Shown here: positions 20,986 to 28,875 of the stretch, one piece after another
Layout of the letters: every line of letters starts with the position of its first letter
Numbering within the stretch: the stretch's first letter is position 1
Origin: JAXLYX01 sp046351215
GTDB lineage: Bacteria; Myxococcota_A; Polyangia; Polyangiales; Houyiibacteriaceae
Direction: 5' to 3'
Assembly: GCA_046351215.1 (NCBI GenBank)
Contig: JAXLYX010000017.1
Location: forward strand, 1 to 64,000
Length of the DNA stretch: 64,000 nt
Translations under genes and position numbers: made by a program
Notes under the pieces: model-generated
Told to the model about the DNA's origin: nothing
Seen by the model: only the letters and a program-made list of their open reading frames with translations
Database searches by the model: none

Positions 20986-23190
20986 GTGCATCCCGCCCGT
21001 CCCAAGGCCATCGCCCGTCCTTGCCCGGCGTGCGGCAAGCCGGTCGATCCCCTCCGCGCCCCGCGCGTGATGGCGTTCGAGGACGGCTTCGAATTCCTCT
21101 GCGGGCCCGCGTGCGAGGAGGGCCTCCGGCGGCTCGGACGCACGCCCCGACCGGCCTCGACGCATCCCCCGGCGCGGATCGACCGTCGGCGCCAGGACCC
21201 GGCCGCGGCCGCCGTCGCGAAGCCGAGGCGCGCTCCGCTCCCGGCCACCCGGCCCCGCGCGGGGGTGCCCTCGGAAGAGGCCCCCGGGCTGCCGTGGCTC
21301 GGTCTCGCGGCCTGCCTCGTCGGCTTCGTCTTCGCCTTCGTGCCCGGCCACCTCGCCTTCCCGATGGTGTCGGCCACCGCCACATCGATCGCCGCGATCC
21401 TCGCCCTCCGCTCGAGCGTTCCCGCGTGGAAGGGCGTCGGTGCCCTGCCCTGGTCGGTCGGTCCGGTCGGCGCCGTGCTCGCGGCCATCGCGGGCGTGAT
21501 CGACCGCATGGCCGACCCCGACGCCTGGCTCGGCCTCTCGGGCGCGGCGCTCGCCTCGGCGGCCGCCCTCCTCCGCGTCGTGCTCGACGCCCACTCGCGC
21601 CTGCCCGTCGTCGACATGGCGAACGAGCTGCTCGCCGGACTGCCGCGCCGCGTGCGCATCCCGGTTCGTGACCCGAACCAGGTCCAGGTCGACGATCAGG
21701 AAGTGCCCACGGACCGCATCCGCGCGGGCGAGGAGGTCATCGCCCACGACGGCGAGGTCCTCGGCGTGGACGGCATGATCAAGGCCGGAGAGGCGGACGT
21801 GCTGCTCTTCCCGTCCGCACGGACGCCCGTGCGTCGCGGCCCGGGCGAGCCCCTGCTCGCGGGCGCGCGCGTCACCGACGGCGCGGTCCGCGTGCTCGCG
21901 ACCCGCGTCGGAGACGATCGGGCGCTCGCGCGGCCCGGACGCTTCGGCGTCGGCACCGGACCGACCGCGGCCCGCGTCGCCCGCCTCGCGGAACAGGCCT
22001 CGCGCTGGGGCGGATTCGCGGCCCTCGTGGTGGCGATCGGCGGCGTCGCGATCGCCGGCGCCCCCGGCATCGCCGCGCCTCTCGCCGCCGCGGCCGCCGT
22101 CCTCGTCTCGGCCCCGCTGCTCGCGGCACGTCGTGCGGCAGACGCACCGCTCGTCGCGGCCGCGGCGGCCGCCGCCGAGCGAGGCATCATCTTCCCGAGC
22201 GCCCGTCTGCTCGAGAACGCGGGCCGCGTGACCATCGCCGCCCTCTCGAGCCACGGCACGGTCACCGAGGGCGATCCGGAGGTCGTCGACGTCCACGCGA
22301 TCGACGATTCCGTCGACACGCGCACGCTGCTCGCGCTCGCGGCCGCGGCGCAGATGGCGGCCGAGGGGAGCACGATCGCCGCCGCGATCCGCGAGTACGC
22401 GGAGCTCCACGGGATCGCCCCCGAGTCCGTGCGCCGTGCGACCTTCCTCCCGGGACGGGGCGTGACGGCGCTCTCGCCCGGAGGCGAGCCCTTCGTGATC
22501 GGCAACCGTCAGCTCCTGCTCGACGAAGGCGTGAGCGTCGCCATCGCCGATGCGGAGGCCGCCCGCGCCGAGGCGCGGGGCCACACCGTGCTCTTCGTGG
22601 GGCTCGGGGGACGCGTCCGCTCGATCATCTCGCTCCAGGATCCGATCCGCCCGGGCGCCCGGGCGGCCGTCCAGCGCGTCTTCGACCTGCACGTCGAGGC
22701 CGTGCTCATCTCCGGCGACCATCGCGGCACGGCCGAGGCGCTCGCGCGGAACCTCGACGTCAGCCACGTGAAGGCCGAGCTGCTCCCCGAGGAGCGCGGC
22801 GCCGAGGTGCGTCGCCTCCGCGAGTCGGGGAGCCTCGTGGCCGCCGTCGGCCGCCCGCAGCTCGACGAAGCCGCCCTCGCCGCCGCCGACGTCCCCATCG
22901 TCCTCTCGGCCGCAGGCGGCTCGACCAGCGAGAACGCGATCGCCATCGCGACCGACGACGTCCGGGACGCGACGAACGCCCTCTGGATCGCCAAGGCCGG
23001 TCGTTCCGAGGCGATCCGGGGCGTCGCCATCTCGCTCGTGGGCGGGGCGGTCCTCGTCGTCGCCTGCGCCATCGGCTTCGTCCCCCCCGGCGTCGCGGCC
23101 CTCCTCGGCCTGCTCATCGACGGGCTCACCCTCCCGGCCGGCGCCCGGCTCCTCCGGCGCATCGAGGTCCGACTGGCGAACCGGCCCTGA
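20986..23190 (+). CDS. Degenerate P1B-type ATPase-like protein (predicted pseudoenzyme)
   Basis: 734 aa, one intact frame. The N-terminal C13/C16/C39/C43 pattern suggests a small zinc-binding (TRASH/YHS-like) domain. Membrane helices, an actuator-like domain, and N and P domains follow in P1B-ATPase order, but the catalytic motifs are replaced. The TGES loop reads SARTP (277-281). The CPC of the ion path reads A376-P377-L378. The DKTGT phosphorylation site reads SSHGT (421-425). GDGxND reads GRPQLD (622-627). Only SGD (576-578) survives. It therefore cannot form the aspartyl-phosphate intermediate. The start is GTG at 20986, and it is divergent from the L,D-transpeptidase gene. A role as metal-sensing or regulatory scaffold is speculation. 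Confidence 0.85.
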   Translation: MHPARPKAIARPCPACGKPVDPLRAPRVMAFEDGFEFLCGPACEEGLRRLGRTPRPASTHPPARIDRRRQDPAAAAVAKPRRAPLPATRPRAGVPSEEAPGLPWLGLAACLVGFVFAFVPGHLAFPMVSATATSIAAILALRSSVPAWKGVGALPWSVGPVGAVLAAIAGVIDRMADPDAWLGLSGAALASAAALLRVVLDAHSRLPVVDMANELLAGLPRRVRIPVRDPNQVQVDDQEVPTDRIRAGEEVIAHDGEVLGVDGMIKAGEADVLLFPSARTPVRRGPGEPLLAGARVTDGAVRVLATRVGDDRALARPGRFGVGTGPTAARVARLAEQASRWGGFAALVVAIGGVAIAGAPGIAAPLAAAAAVLVSAPLLAARRAADAPLVAAAAAAAERGIIFPSARLLENAGRVTIAALSSHGTVTEGDPEVVDVHAIDDSVDTRTLLALAAAAQMAAEGSTIAAAIREYAELHGIAPESVRRATFLPGRGVTALSPGGEPFVIGNRQLLLDEGVSVAIADAEAARAEARGHTVLFVGLGGRVRSIISLQDPIRPGARAAVQRVFDLHVEAVLISGDHRGTAEALARNLDVSHVKAELLPEERGAEVRRLRESGSLVAAVGRPQLDEAALAAADVPIVLSAAGGSTSENAIAIATDDVRDATNALWIAKAGRSEAIRGVAISLVGGAVLVVACAIGFVPPGVAALLGLLIDGLTLPAGARLLRRIEVRLANRP

Positions 23191-23247
23191 CCCCCGTTGC
23201 CTCCCCGGGGCCCCCGTGGAACAACCGGGGTCCCTCGGAGGAAACGC

Positions 23248-24705
23248 ATGAGCAAGAAGGCCTGGGGCGGTCGCTTCGAACAGGATCTGGACTCGGTCGC
23301 GCTCGAGTTCAGCGCGAGCGTCGACGTCGACAAGCGGCTCGGGCCGCAGGACGTCCGCGGCTCGATCGCCCACGTCACGATGCTCGGCGCGCAGGGCATC
23401 CTCCCGAAGGAGGACGTCGACCGCATCGTCGCGGGGCTCGAGGCCATCGCGGGCGAGATCGACGAGGGTACGTTCGTCTGGGACAAGGGGCGCGAGGACG
23501 TCCACATGAACATCGAGGCGACCCTCACGGATCGCATCGGTGCCGCGGGCGGAAAGCTCCACACGGGCCGGAGCCGCAACGACCAGGTCGCGACCGACAT
23601 GCGCCTCTGGGTGCGCGAGTCGGCCGAGGACACGATGGCCCGCATCGATCGCCTGCTCGCCGTGCTCTCCGTGCGCGCCGCGGGCACCGTCGGCGTCCTG
23701 ATGCCCGGCTACACGCACCTGCAGCGCGCGCAGCCGATCCGCCTCGCCCACCACCTGCTCGCCTGGGCCGAGATGCTGGACCGCGACCGCGGGCGCCTCC
23801 ACGACGCGCGCAACCGCCTCAACGAATGCCCGCTCGGCAGCGCGGCGCTCGCGGGCACGACCTACCCGATCGACCGCAACGCCAGCGCCCGCGCTCTCGG
23901 CTTCGACCGGCCGTCCCGCAACTCGCTCGACGCGACGGGCGATCGGGACTTCCTCCTCGAGATCGCCTCGGCGCTCGCGATCACCGCCGTGCATCTCTCG
24001 CGCATCGCCGAGGAGCTCGTCCTCTGGTCGACCCAGGAATTCGGCTTCATCGAGATGTCGGACGCATTCACGACCGGCTCGTCGATCATGCCGCAGAAGA
24101 AGAACCCCGACATGGCCGAGCTCGTGCGCGGCAAGACGGGACGCGTGATCGGCGACCTCGTGAACCTCCTCGTCACGCTGAAGGGGCTCCCGCTCGCCTA
24201 CAACCGCGACCTCCAGGAGGACAAGCCGCCCGTGTTCGACGCGTTCGACACGGTGAACGCCTCGCTCGACGTGCTCACGGGCTCGATCGCGTCGGCCGGG
24301 TTCCGGGAGGACCGCATGCGCGCGGCGCTGCGCGAGGGCTTCCTCGACGCGACGGAGATCGCCGACTGGCTCGCGAGCCGCGGCCTCCCGTTCCGCGACG
24401 CGCACCACGTCACGGGACGCCTCGTCGGATACTGCGTCGAGCACGGGAAGGTGCTCTCGGAGCTGACGCTCGACGAGCTCCGCGCCGAGCATCCGAGCTT
24501 CGACGAGTCGATCTACGCCGCGCTCGACATGGAGACGGCCGTCGAGCGACGCGATCTCCCGGGCGGACCCGCACGCGGCCGCGTCGCCGCCGCGATCCTC
24601 GAGCTCCGGGAGCGGCTCGCGAAGCGAGGCCTCGACGTCGACGCGACCGCGTCCGCCGTCGGCGCCGAGCCGGTGATCCACCCCCGCGCGAAGGGAACCC
24701 CGTGA
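23248..24705 (+). CDS. argH: Argininosuccinate lyase
   Basis: Last step of arginine synthesis: argininosuccinate to arginine and fumarate (485 aa, cytoplasmic tetramer). It shows the fumarase/aspartase superfamily signature GSSIMPQKKNP, the HTGRSRNDQVATD region and the PGYTHLQRAQP segment, all as in ArgH. The ATG at 23248 follows a clear GGAGG Shine-Dalgarno; the frame is open to 23197 but earlier starts lack one. Its TGA overlaps the lysA start (TGATG), so the pair is coupled. Confidence 0.97.
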   Translation: MSKKAWGGRFEQDLDSVALEFSASVDVDKRLGPQDVRGSIAHVTMLGAQGILPKEDVDRIVAGLEAIAGEIDEGTFVWDKGREDVHMNIEATLTDRIGAAGGKLHTGRSRNDQVATDMRLWVRESAEDTMARIDRLLAVLSVRAAGTVGVLMPGYTHLQRAQPIRLAHHLLAWAEMLDRDRGRLHDARNRLNECPLGSAALAGTTYPIDRNASARALGFDRPSRNSLDATGDRDFLLEIASALAITAVHLSRIAEELVLWSTQEFGFIEMSDAFTTGSSIMPQKKNPDMAELVRGKTGRVIGDLVNLLVTLKGLPLAYNRDLQEDKPPVFDAFDTVNASLDVLTGSIASAGFREDRMRAALREGFLDATEIADWLASRGLPFRDAHHVTGRLVGYCVEHGKVLSELTLDELRAEHPSFDESIYAALDMETAVERRDLPGGPARGRVAAAILELRERLAKRGLDVDATASAVGAEPVIHPRAKGTP

Positions 24706-25997
24706 TGAGCACCCAACCCGGCGTCCCGCCCTCCGACCACTTCCGCTACGAGAACGGCGAGCTCGTCTGCGACGGAGTGCCCCTCTCGCGCATCGCGGCG
24801 GAGGTCGACACCCCGACGTACGTGTACAGCGGCGCGGCCGTGGACGAGGCGTTCCGGCGCATCGACGGAGCCCTCGCGTTCGCTCCCCACATGATCGCCT
24901 ACGCGGTGAAGGCGAACGGAAACCTCGCGCTCCTCTCGCGCCTCGCGAAGGCGGGCTGCGGCGCGGACATCGTGTCGGGCGGCGAGCTCGCCCGCGCGAT
25001 CAAGGCGGGATTCCCGCGCGAGCGCATCGTCTACAGCGGCGTCGGCAAGCGCCGCGAGGAGATCGCGCGCGCCATCGAGCTCGGCATCCGCTCGATCCAC
25101 GTCGAGAGCGTCGCCGAGCTCGACACCGTCGAGGGCATCGCCCGCGCGCTCGCGAAGCGCGCCCGGATCTCGCTCCGGGTGAACCCGGACGTCGATCCGA
25201 AGACGCATCCCTACATCGCGACGGGCCTCACGGGCTCGAAGTTCGGCATCCGGACGGAGGTGGCGGAGTCCCTGCTCCCCCGCCTCGTCGAGAATCCCTT
25301 CCTCGAGCTCGAGGGCGTGGCCTGCCACATCGGCTCGCAGCTCGGCTCTCCCGATCCCCTGCGGGACGCGATCGAGATCCTCGGCCGCTTCGCGAAGCAC
25401 TGCATCGACGAAGGCGCCGAGCTCAAGGCGATCGACGTCGGCGGTGGCTGGTCGCTCTCCTACGGCCACGAGAAGCTGCCCTACCCGCCTCCCGAGGCGT
25501 ACGGGGCCGCGATCCGCGAGGGGCTCGAGGCGAGCGGGGCGCTCTCGCTCGGTCTCGACGTGATCACCGAGCCCGGCCGCTTCCTCGTCGGCGACGCCGG
25601 CGTGCTGCTCACGCGCGTGCTCTACGTGAAGGACCAGGGTTCGAAGCGCTTCGTGATCGTCGACGGTGCGATGACCGAGCTGCTCCGTCCCTCGCTCTAC
25701 CAGGCCTACCACGCGATCGTGCCGGTCGCGCAGCCGACCGGCGATCGCCTCGCGACCGTCGACGTCGTCGGGCCCGTCTGCGAGTCCGGCGACTTCCTCG
25801 CGCGCGACCGCGAGCTGCCCCCGCTGCGCGAGGGCGACCTCGTCGCGGTTCGCGGCGCGGGCGCGTACGGCCGCGAGATGGCGATGACCTACAACGCGCG
25901 ACCGCGCGCCGCCGAGGTGCTGGTCGACGGCGGCTCGCATCGCGTCGTCCGCACGCGCGGGGACTTCGAGTCGCTCTGGGCGGGCGAATCGCTCTGA
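24705..25997 (+). CDS. lysA: Diaminopimelate decarboxylase
   Basis: PLP enzyme that makes lysine from meso-diaminopimelate (430 aa). It has the PLP lysine in YAVKANGN, HIGSQL, the glycine-rich GGGW loop, EPGRFLV, and C-E-S-G-D-F near the end, which gives the active-site cysteine from the partner subunit. The start ATG shares its A with the argH stop (TGATG). A GTG one codon upstream is possible. It sits in an argH-lysA operon followed by a strong hairpin. Confidence 0.96.
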   Translation: MSTQPGVPPSDHFRYENGELVCDGVPLSRIAAEVDTPTYVYSGAAVDEAFRRIDGALAFAPHMIAYAVKANGNLALLSRLAKAGCGADIVSGGELARAIKAGFPRERIVYSGVGKRREEIARAIELGIRSIHVESVAELDTVEGIARALAKRARISLRVNPDVDPKTHPYIATGLTGSKFGIRTEVAESLLPRLVENPFLELEGVACHIGSQLGSPDPLRDAIEILGRFAKHCIDEGAELKAIDVGGGWSLSYGHEKLPYPPPEAYGAAIREGLEASGALSLGLDVITEPGRFLVGDAGVLLTRVLYVKDQGSKRFVIVDGAMTELLRPSLYQAYHAIVPVAQPTGDRLATVDVVGPVCESGDFLARDRELPPLREGDLVAVRGAGAYGREMAMTYNARPRAAEVLVDGGSHRVVRTRGDFESLWAGESL

Positions 25998-26004
25998 GCG
26001 CAAC

Positions 26005-26038
26005 GCCGGCGGGCGGGCCTTCGCGGGCCCCCGCCGGC
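26005..26038 (+). terminator. Hairpin after argH-lysA
   Basis: GCCGGCGG (26005-26012) pairs with CCGCCGGC (26031-26038), with an inner GGGCC/GGCCC stem. No long T-tract follows. It lies 8 bp after the lysA stop. Confidence 0.5.
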
Positions 26039-26069
26039 CCCTCCGTTGTGCGCTGCACCGGGGGTCCGG

Positions 26070-26075
26070 TACGCT
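26070..26075 (+). promoter_or_regulatory. Candidate -10 box of the FHA-ABC gene
   Basis: TACGCT, then 10 nt and the ATG at 26086. A weak -35 (TTGTGC, 26046-26051) stands 18 bp upstream. There is no Shine-Dalgarno between box and start. Confidence 0.5.
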
Positions 26076-26085
26076 CGCTCGAGCG

Positions 26086-28875
26086 ATGGCCGTCTTCTGT
26101 CCTCACTGCGGCTCGGAGCTCACCCCGCGCGCCGTGGACTGCCAGAGCTGCGGAGGCTCGCTCACCGGCCCCGGCTCGGTGACGGTCGGGCGGGATCCCT
26201 CGAACCTCCTCGTCCTGCACCATCCCTCGGTCTCGGCGCGCCACGCGCTCGTCTCGCGTCACGAGAGCGGGAACCTCCTCGTCGTCGATCTCGGCTCCCG
26301 CAACGGCACCTTCGTCGACGGCAAGCGCATCGACCGGGCGCTCGTCACCCTCGGCGACGACGTGCGCCTCGGGACCGCCGCGCTGCCGACGAGCCATCCG
26401 GCCGTGGCCGGCCTGCTCGTCCACGTCGTCCGCGCCCCGCGCCCCGGCCGCCCCGCCGTGATCGGCTCCGGCCCCGAGGCCGACGTCGTGATCCGCCATC
26501 CGGACGTGCCGCTCCGCTACGGCGAGCTCCACGTCGGGCGCGACGGCGGCTTCGCCATCGCCGTCGACCCTCCACCGCACGTCGGCGCGGCGCAGCGACC
26601 CGCCCCCGCGCCGATCTCGCCGACGAGCGTGCTCCGGATCGGGGCCTTCGCCCTCCCGTCGGCCGCGCTCGTGCGTCTCGTCGGCCAGGAGCCGACGACG
26701 ACGATGGTGCGCCTCGACGGCCCGGACGAGACGCCGGCCCGCCGGCCCGTGGTCGTCGGGCGCGATCCCGGCATCGGCCTGCGGCTCGCGCATCCCTCGG
26801 TCTCCCGGCGTCATGCGCGTGTCACGCCGCAGGCCGGAGGCGCGGTGCTCGTCGAGGATCTCGGCTCGAGGAACGGCACGTTCGTCGAAGGGAGGCGCGT
26901 GCCGCCGGAGGGCATGCTCGCCGACGCGGGGCATCGGATCGTCGTCGGCGCCGTGGAGCTCGTCGTCCTGCCCGAGGGACGCGTCGTCGAGGCGGGCCGC
27001 GCGGAGGTGCGGATCGATCTCGTCGGCGTGGGCCTCTCCGTCCCCGATCGCAGCACGGGCAAGCCCCGCGCGCTCCTCGACGACGTGACCCTCTCGATCG
27101 CGCCCGGCGAGCTCGTCGCGCTCCTCGGACCGAGCGGCGCCGGCAAGAGCACGCTGCTCCAGACGGTGCTCGGCGTGGCGCGTCCGACGAGCGGCCGGGT
27201 CCTCGTGAACGGCGAGCCCCTCGCGAAGAACCTCGAGGCCTTCCGTTCGAACCTCGGCTACGTCCCGCAGGACGACATCGTCCATCCGGAGCTCACGGTC
27301 GCCGAGGCCCTCCGCTACGCCTGCCGCCTGCGCCTACCCGCCGAGACGACGGTGGAGGAGATCGAGGCAGCGATCGATCGCACGCTCGCCGAGGTCGGCC
27401 TCGTGGAGCAGCGCGATCTCGTGATCGGCAGCCCCGAGGACAAGGTGCTCTCGGGCGGCCAGCGCCGCCGCGTCAACCTCGCCGTCGAGCTCGTCACGGA
27501 TCCCACCGTCCTCGTGCTCGACGAGCCGACGAGCGGCCTCGGCTGGACCGACGCGGCCGAGGTCGTCGCGACGCTCCGCCGGCTCGCCGACGCCGGGCGC
27601 ACCGTGCTCGTCACCATCCACCAGCCGGACGTGCAGGAGTACGAGTCGTTCGACGTCGTGGCGATCCTCGCGAGGGGAGGGAAGCTCGCGTTCTACGGCC
27701 CGCCGCGCCCCGACTCCTACGACTTCTTCGGGGCCGAGCGCGGTCGCCCTCGGGCGATCTTCGACCGCCTCGACGCCGCCGACCCCGAGTACCTGAGGCG
27801 GCTCTACTCGGTCACGGACACCCGTCGTCGCTACGTCGAGGAGCGCCTCGCCGGGCTCGATGCGGCGAACGCCGCCGTGCTCCCCGAGGTGAGGGAGCGA
27901 GCGCGCACGCGGGAGCTCGTCACGCTCCTGTCCCGGACGTTCCGCATCACGCTCCGGCAGCGCGCCGCCGTCCTGCTCTTGCTGCTCCAAGCACCCTTGC
28001 TCGCGCTCCTGATCGGCCTCGCCGCGAACGGCGCCCCGAGCGCCCGGATCCGCAGCTTCGGCTGCAGCGACGCCAGCGATTTCGTCGATGCCTGCGAGGA
28101 CTCGCGTCCCGCGCTGGCCTGCGATCCCCGCGTCGTCGCGGCCCATCCGGAAGCGCGGGCGCCCTCGGAGGAGGCCGCGACCCAGCGCGTCCGGGACCCG
28201 CGCACGGGTCTGCTCGCGGTGCTGATGGCCGTCTTCCTCCCGATGGTGATCGCCAGCGCGAACGCGCTCGTTGGCGAGCGGGCCATCTTCACGCGGGAGC
28301 GCCTCGCCGGCCTCGGTCTCGTGCCCTACGTGCTCGCGCGCTTCGTCGTGCTCGCCTCGCTCGGCGCCGTGACGAGCACGCTGCACGTCCTGGTCGCGAT
28401 CCCGCGCCTCGGCCTCGAGGGCCCCGTGCGCTCCTACGTCGCGATCGGGATCCTCGTCTCGGCCTCCGCCGCGGCCCTGGGCCTCGTCCTCTCGGCGGCC
28501 GTGAGGCGGCCCGTCGCCGCGCTCTGGGGCGTGAACCTCCTCGTCATCCCCCAGCTCCTCCTCGCGGGCTCGATCACCCGCCTCGAGGGCGTCCTCTCGA
28601 CGGCGAGCCACCTCACGGCGACGCGCCCCGCGCTCGAGGCCCTGGTGCGTGTCGACCTCGACGCGCGGACGGTCCTCGACGCCTGCCAGGTGCGTCGGTA
28701 CGTCGAGGCGCTCCCGGGCTTCGACGGCTCGATCCGCGATCCGGTCGGCCACGCCTCGGTCGCGCTCGTCCTGCTCACCCTCGCCTGCCTCGCGACGACC
28801 GTGCTCGTGCTCGTCCTCCGCGAGCGCGAGCCGAGGGCGCGGGGCCCGCGGCCGGGCTCAACGGCGGCTGCGTAG
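26086..28875 (+). CDS. FHA-domain ABC transporter (ABCG/ABC-2 type) with zinc ribbon
   Basis: 929 aa fusion. It starts with a CxxC...CxxC zinc ribbon (C5, C8, C19, C22). Three FHA-like units follow. The first (about 32-100) and third (about 220-300) carry the phosphothreonine-loop motifs SRNGTF; the second (about 125-190) looks degenerate. An ABC ATPase follows with Walker A GPSGAGKST (about 346-355), signature LSGGQRRRV (about 454-462) and Walker B VLVLDEPTSGL. It ends with an ABC-2 membrane domain of about six helices. FHA domains bind phosphothreonine, so transport could be gated by a Ser/Thr kinase. Substrate unknown. Its last 18 bp overlap the convergent acetate kinase gene. Confidence 0.9.
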   Translation: MAVFCPHCGSELTPRAVDCQSCGGSLTGPGSVTVGRDPSNLLVLHHPSVSARHALVSRHESGNLLVVDLGSRNGTFVDGKRIDRALVTLGDDVRLGTAALPTSHPAVAGLLVHVVRAPRPGRPAVIGSGPEADVVIRHPDVPLRYGELHVGRDGGFAIAVDPPPHVGAAQRPAPAPISPTSVLRIGAFALPSAALVRLVGQEPTTTMVRLDGPDETPARRPVVVGRDPGIGLRLAHPSVSRRHARVTPQAGGAVLVEDLGSRNGTFVEGRRVPPEGMLADAGHRIVVGAVELVVLPEGRVVEAGRAEVRIDLVGVGLSVPDRSTGKPRALLDDVTLSIAPGELVALLGPSGAGKSTLLQTVLGVARPTSGRVLVNGEPLAKNLEAFRSNLGYVPQDDIVHPELTVAEALRYACRLRLPAETTVEEIEAAIDRTLAEVGLVEQRDLVIGSPEDKVLSGGQRRRVNLAVELVTDPTVLVLDEPTSGLGWTDAAEVVATLRRLADAGRTVLVTIHQPDVQEYESFDVVAILARGGKLAFYGPPRPDSYDFFGAERGRPRAIFDRLDAADPEYLRRLYSVTDTRRRYVEERLAGLDAANAAVLPEVRERARTRELVTLLSRTFRITLRQRAAVLLLLLQAPLLALLIGLAANGAPSARIRSFGCSDASDFVDACEDSRPALACDPRVVAAHPEARAPSEEAATQRVRDPRTGLLAVLMAVFLPMVIASANALVGERAIFTRERLAGLGLVPYVLARFVVLASLGAVTSTLHVLVAIPRLGLEGPVRSYVAIGILVSASAAALGLVLSAAVRRPVAALWGVNLLVIPQLLLAGSITRLEGVLSTASHLTATRPALEALVRVDLDARTVLDACQVRRYVEALPGFDGSIRDPVGHASVALVLLTLACLATTVLVLVLREREPRARGPRPGSTAAA

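Noticed and set aside
20857..24681. Open frame extending the L,D-transpeptidase by more than 1200 codons
   Set aside because: The extension is antisense to the P-type-like gene and argH and has no domain; the signal peptide starts at 20856.
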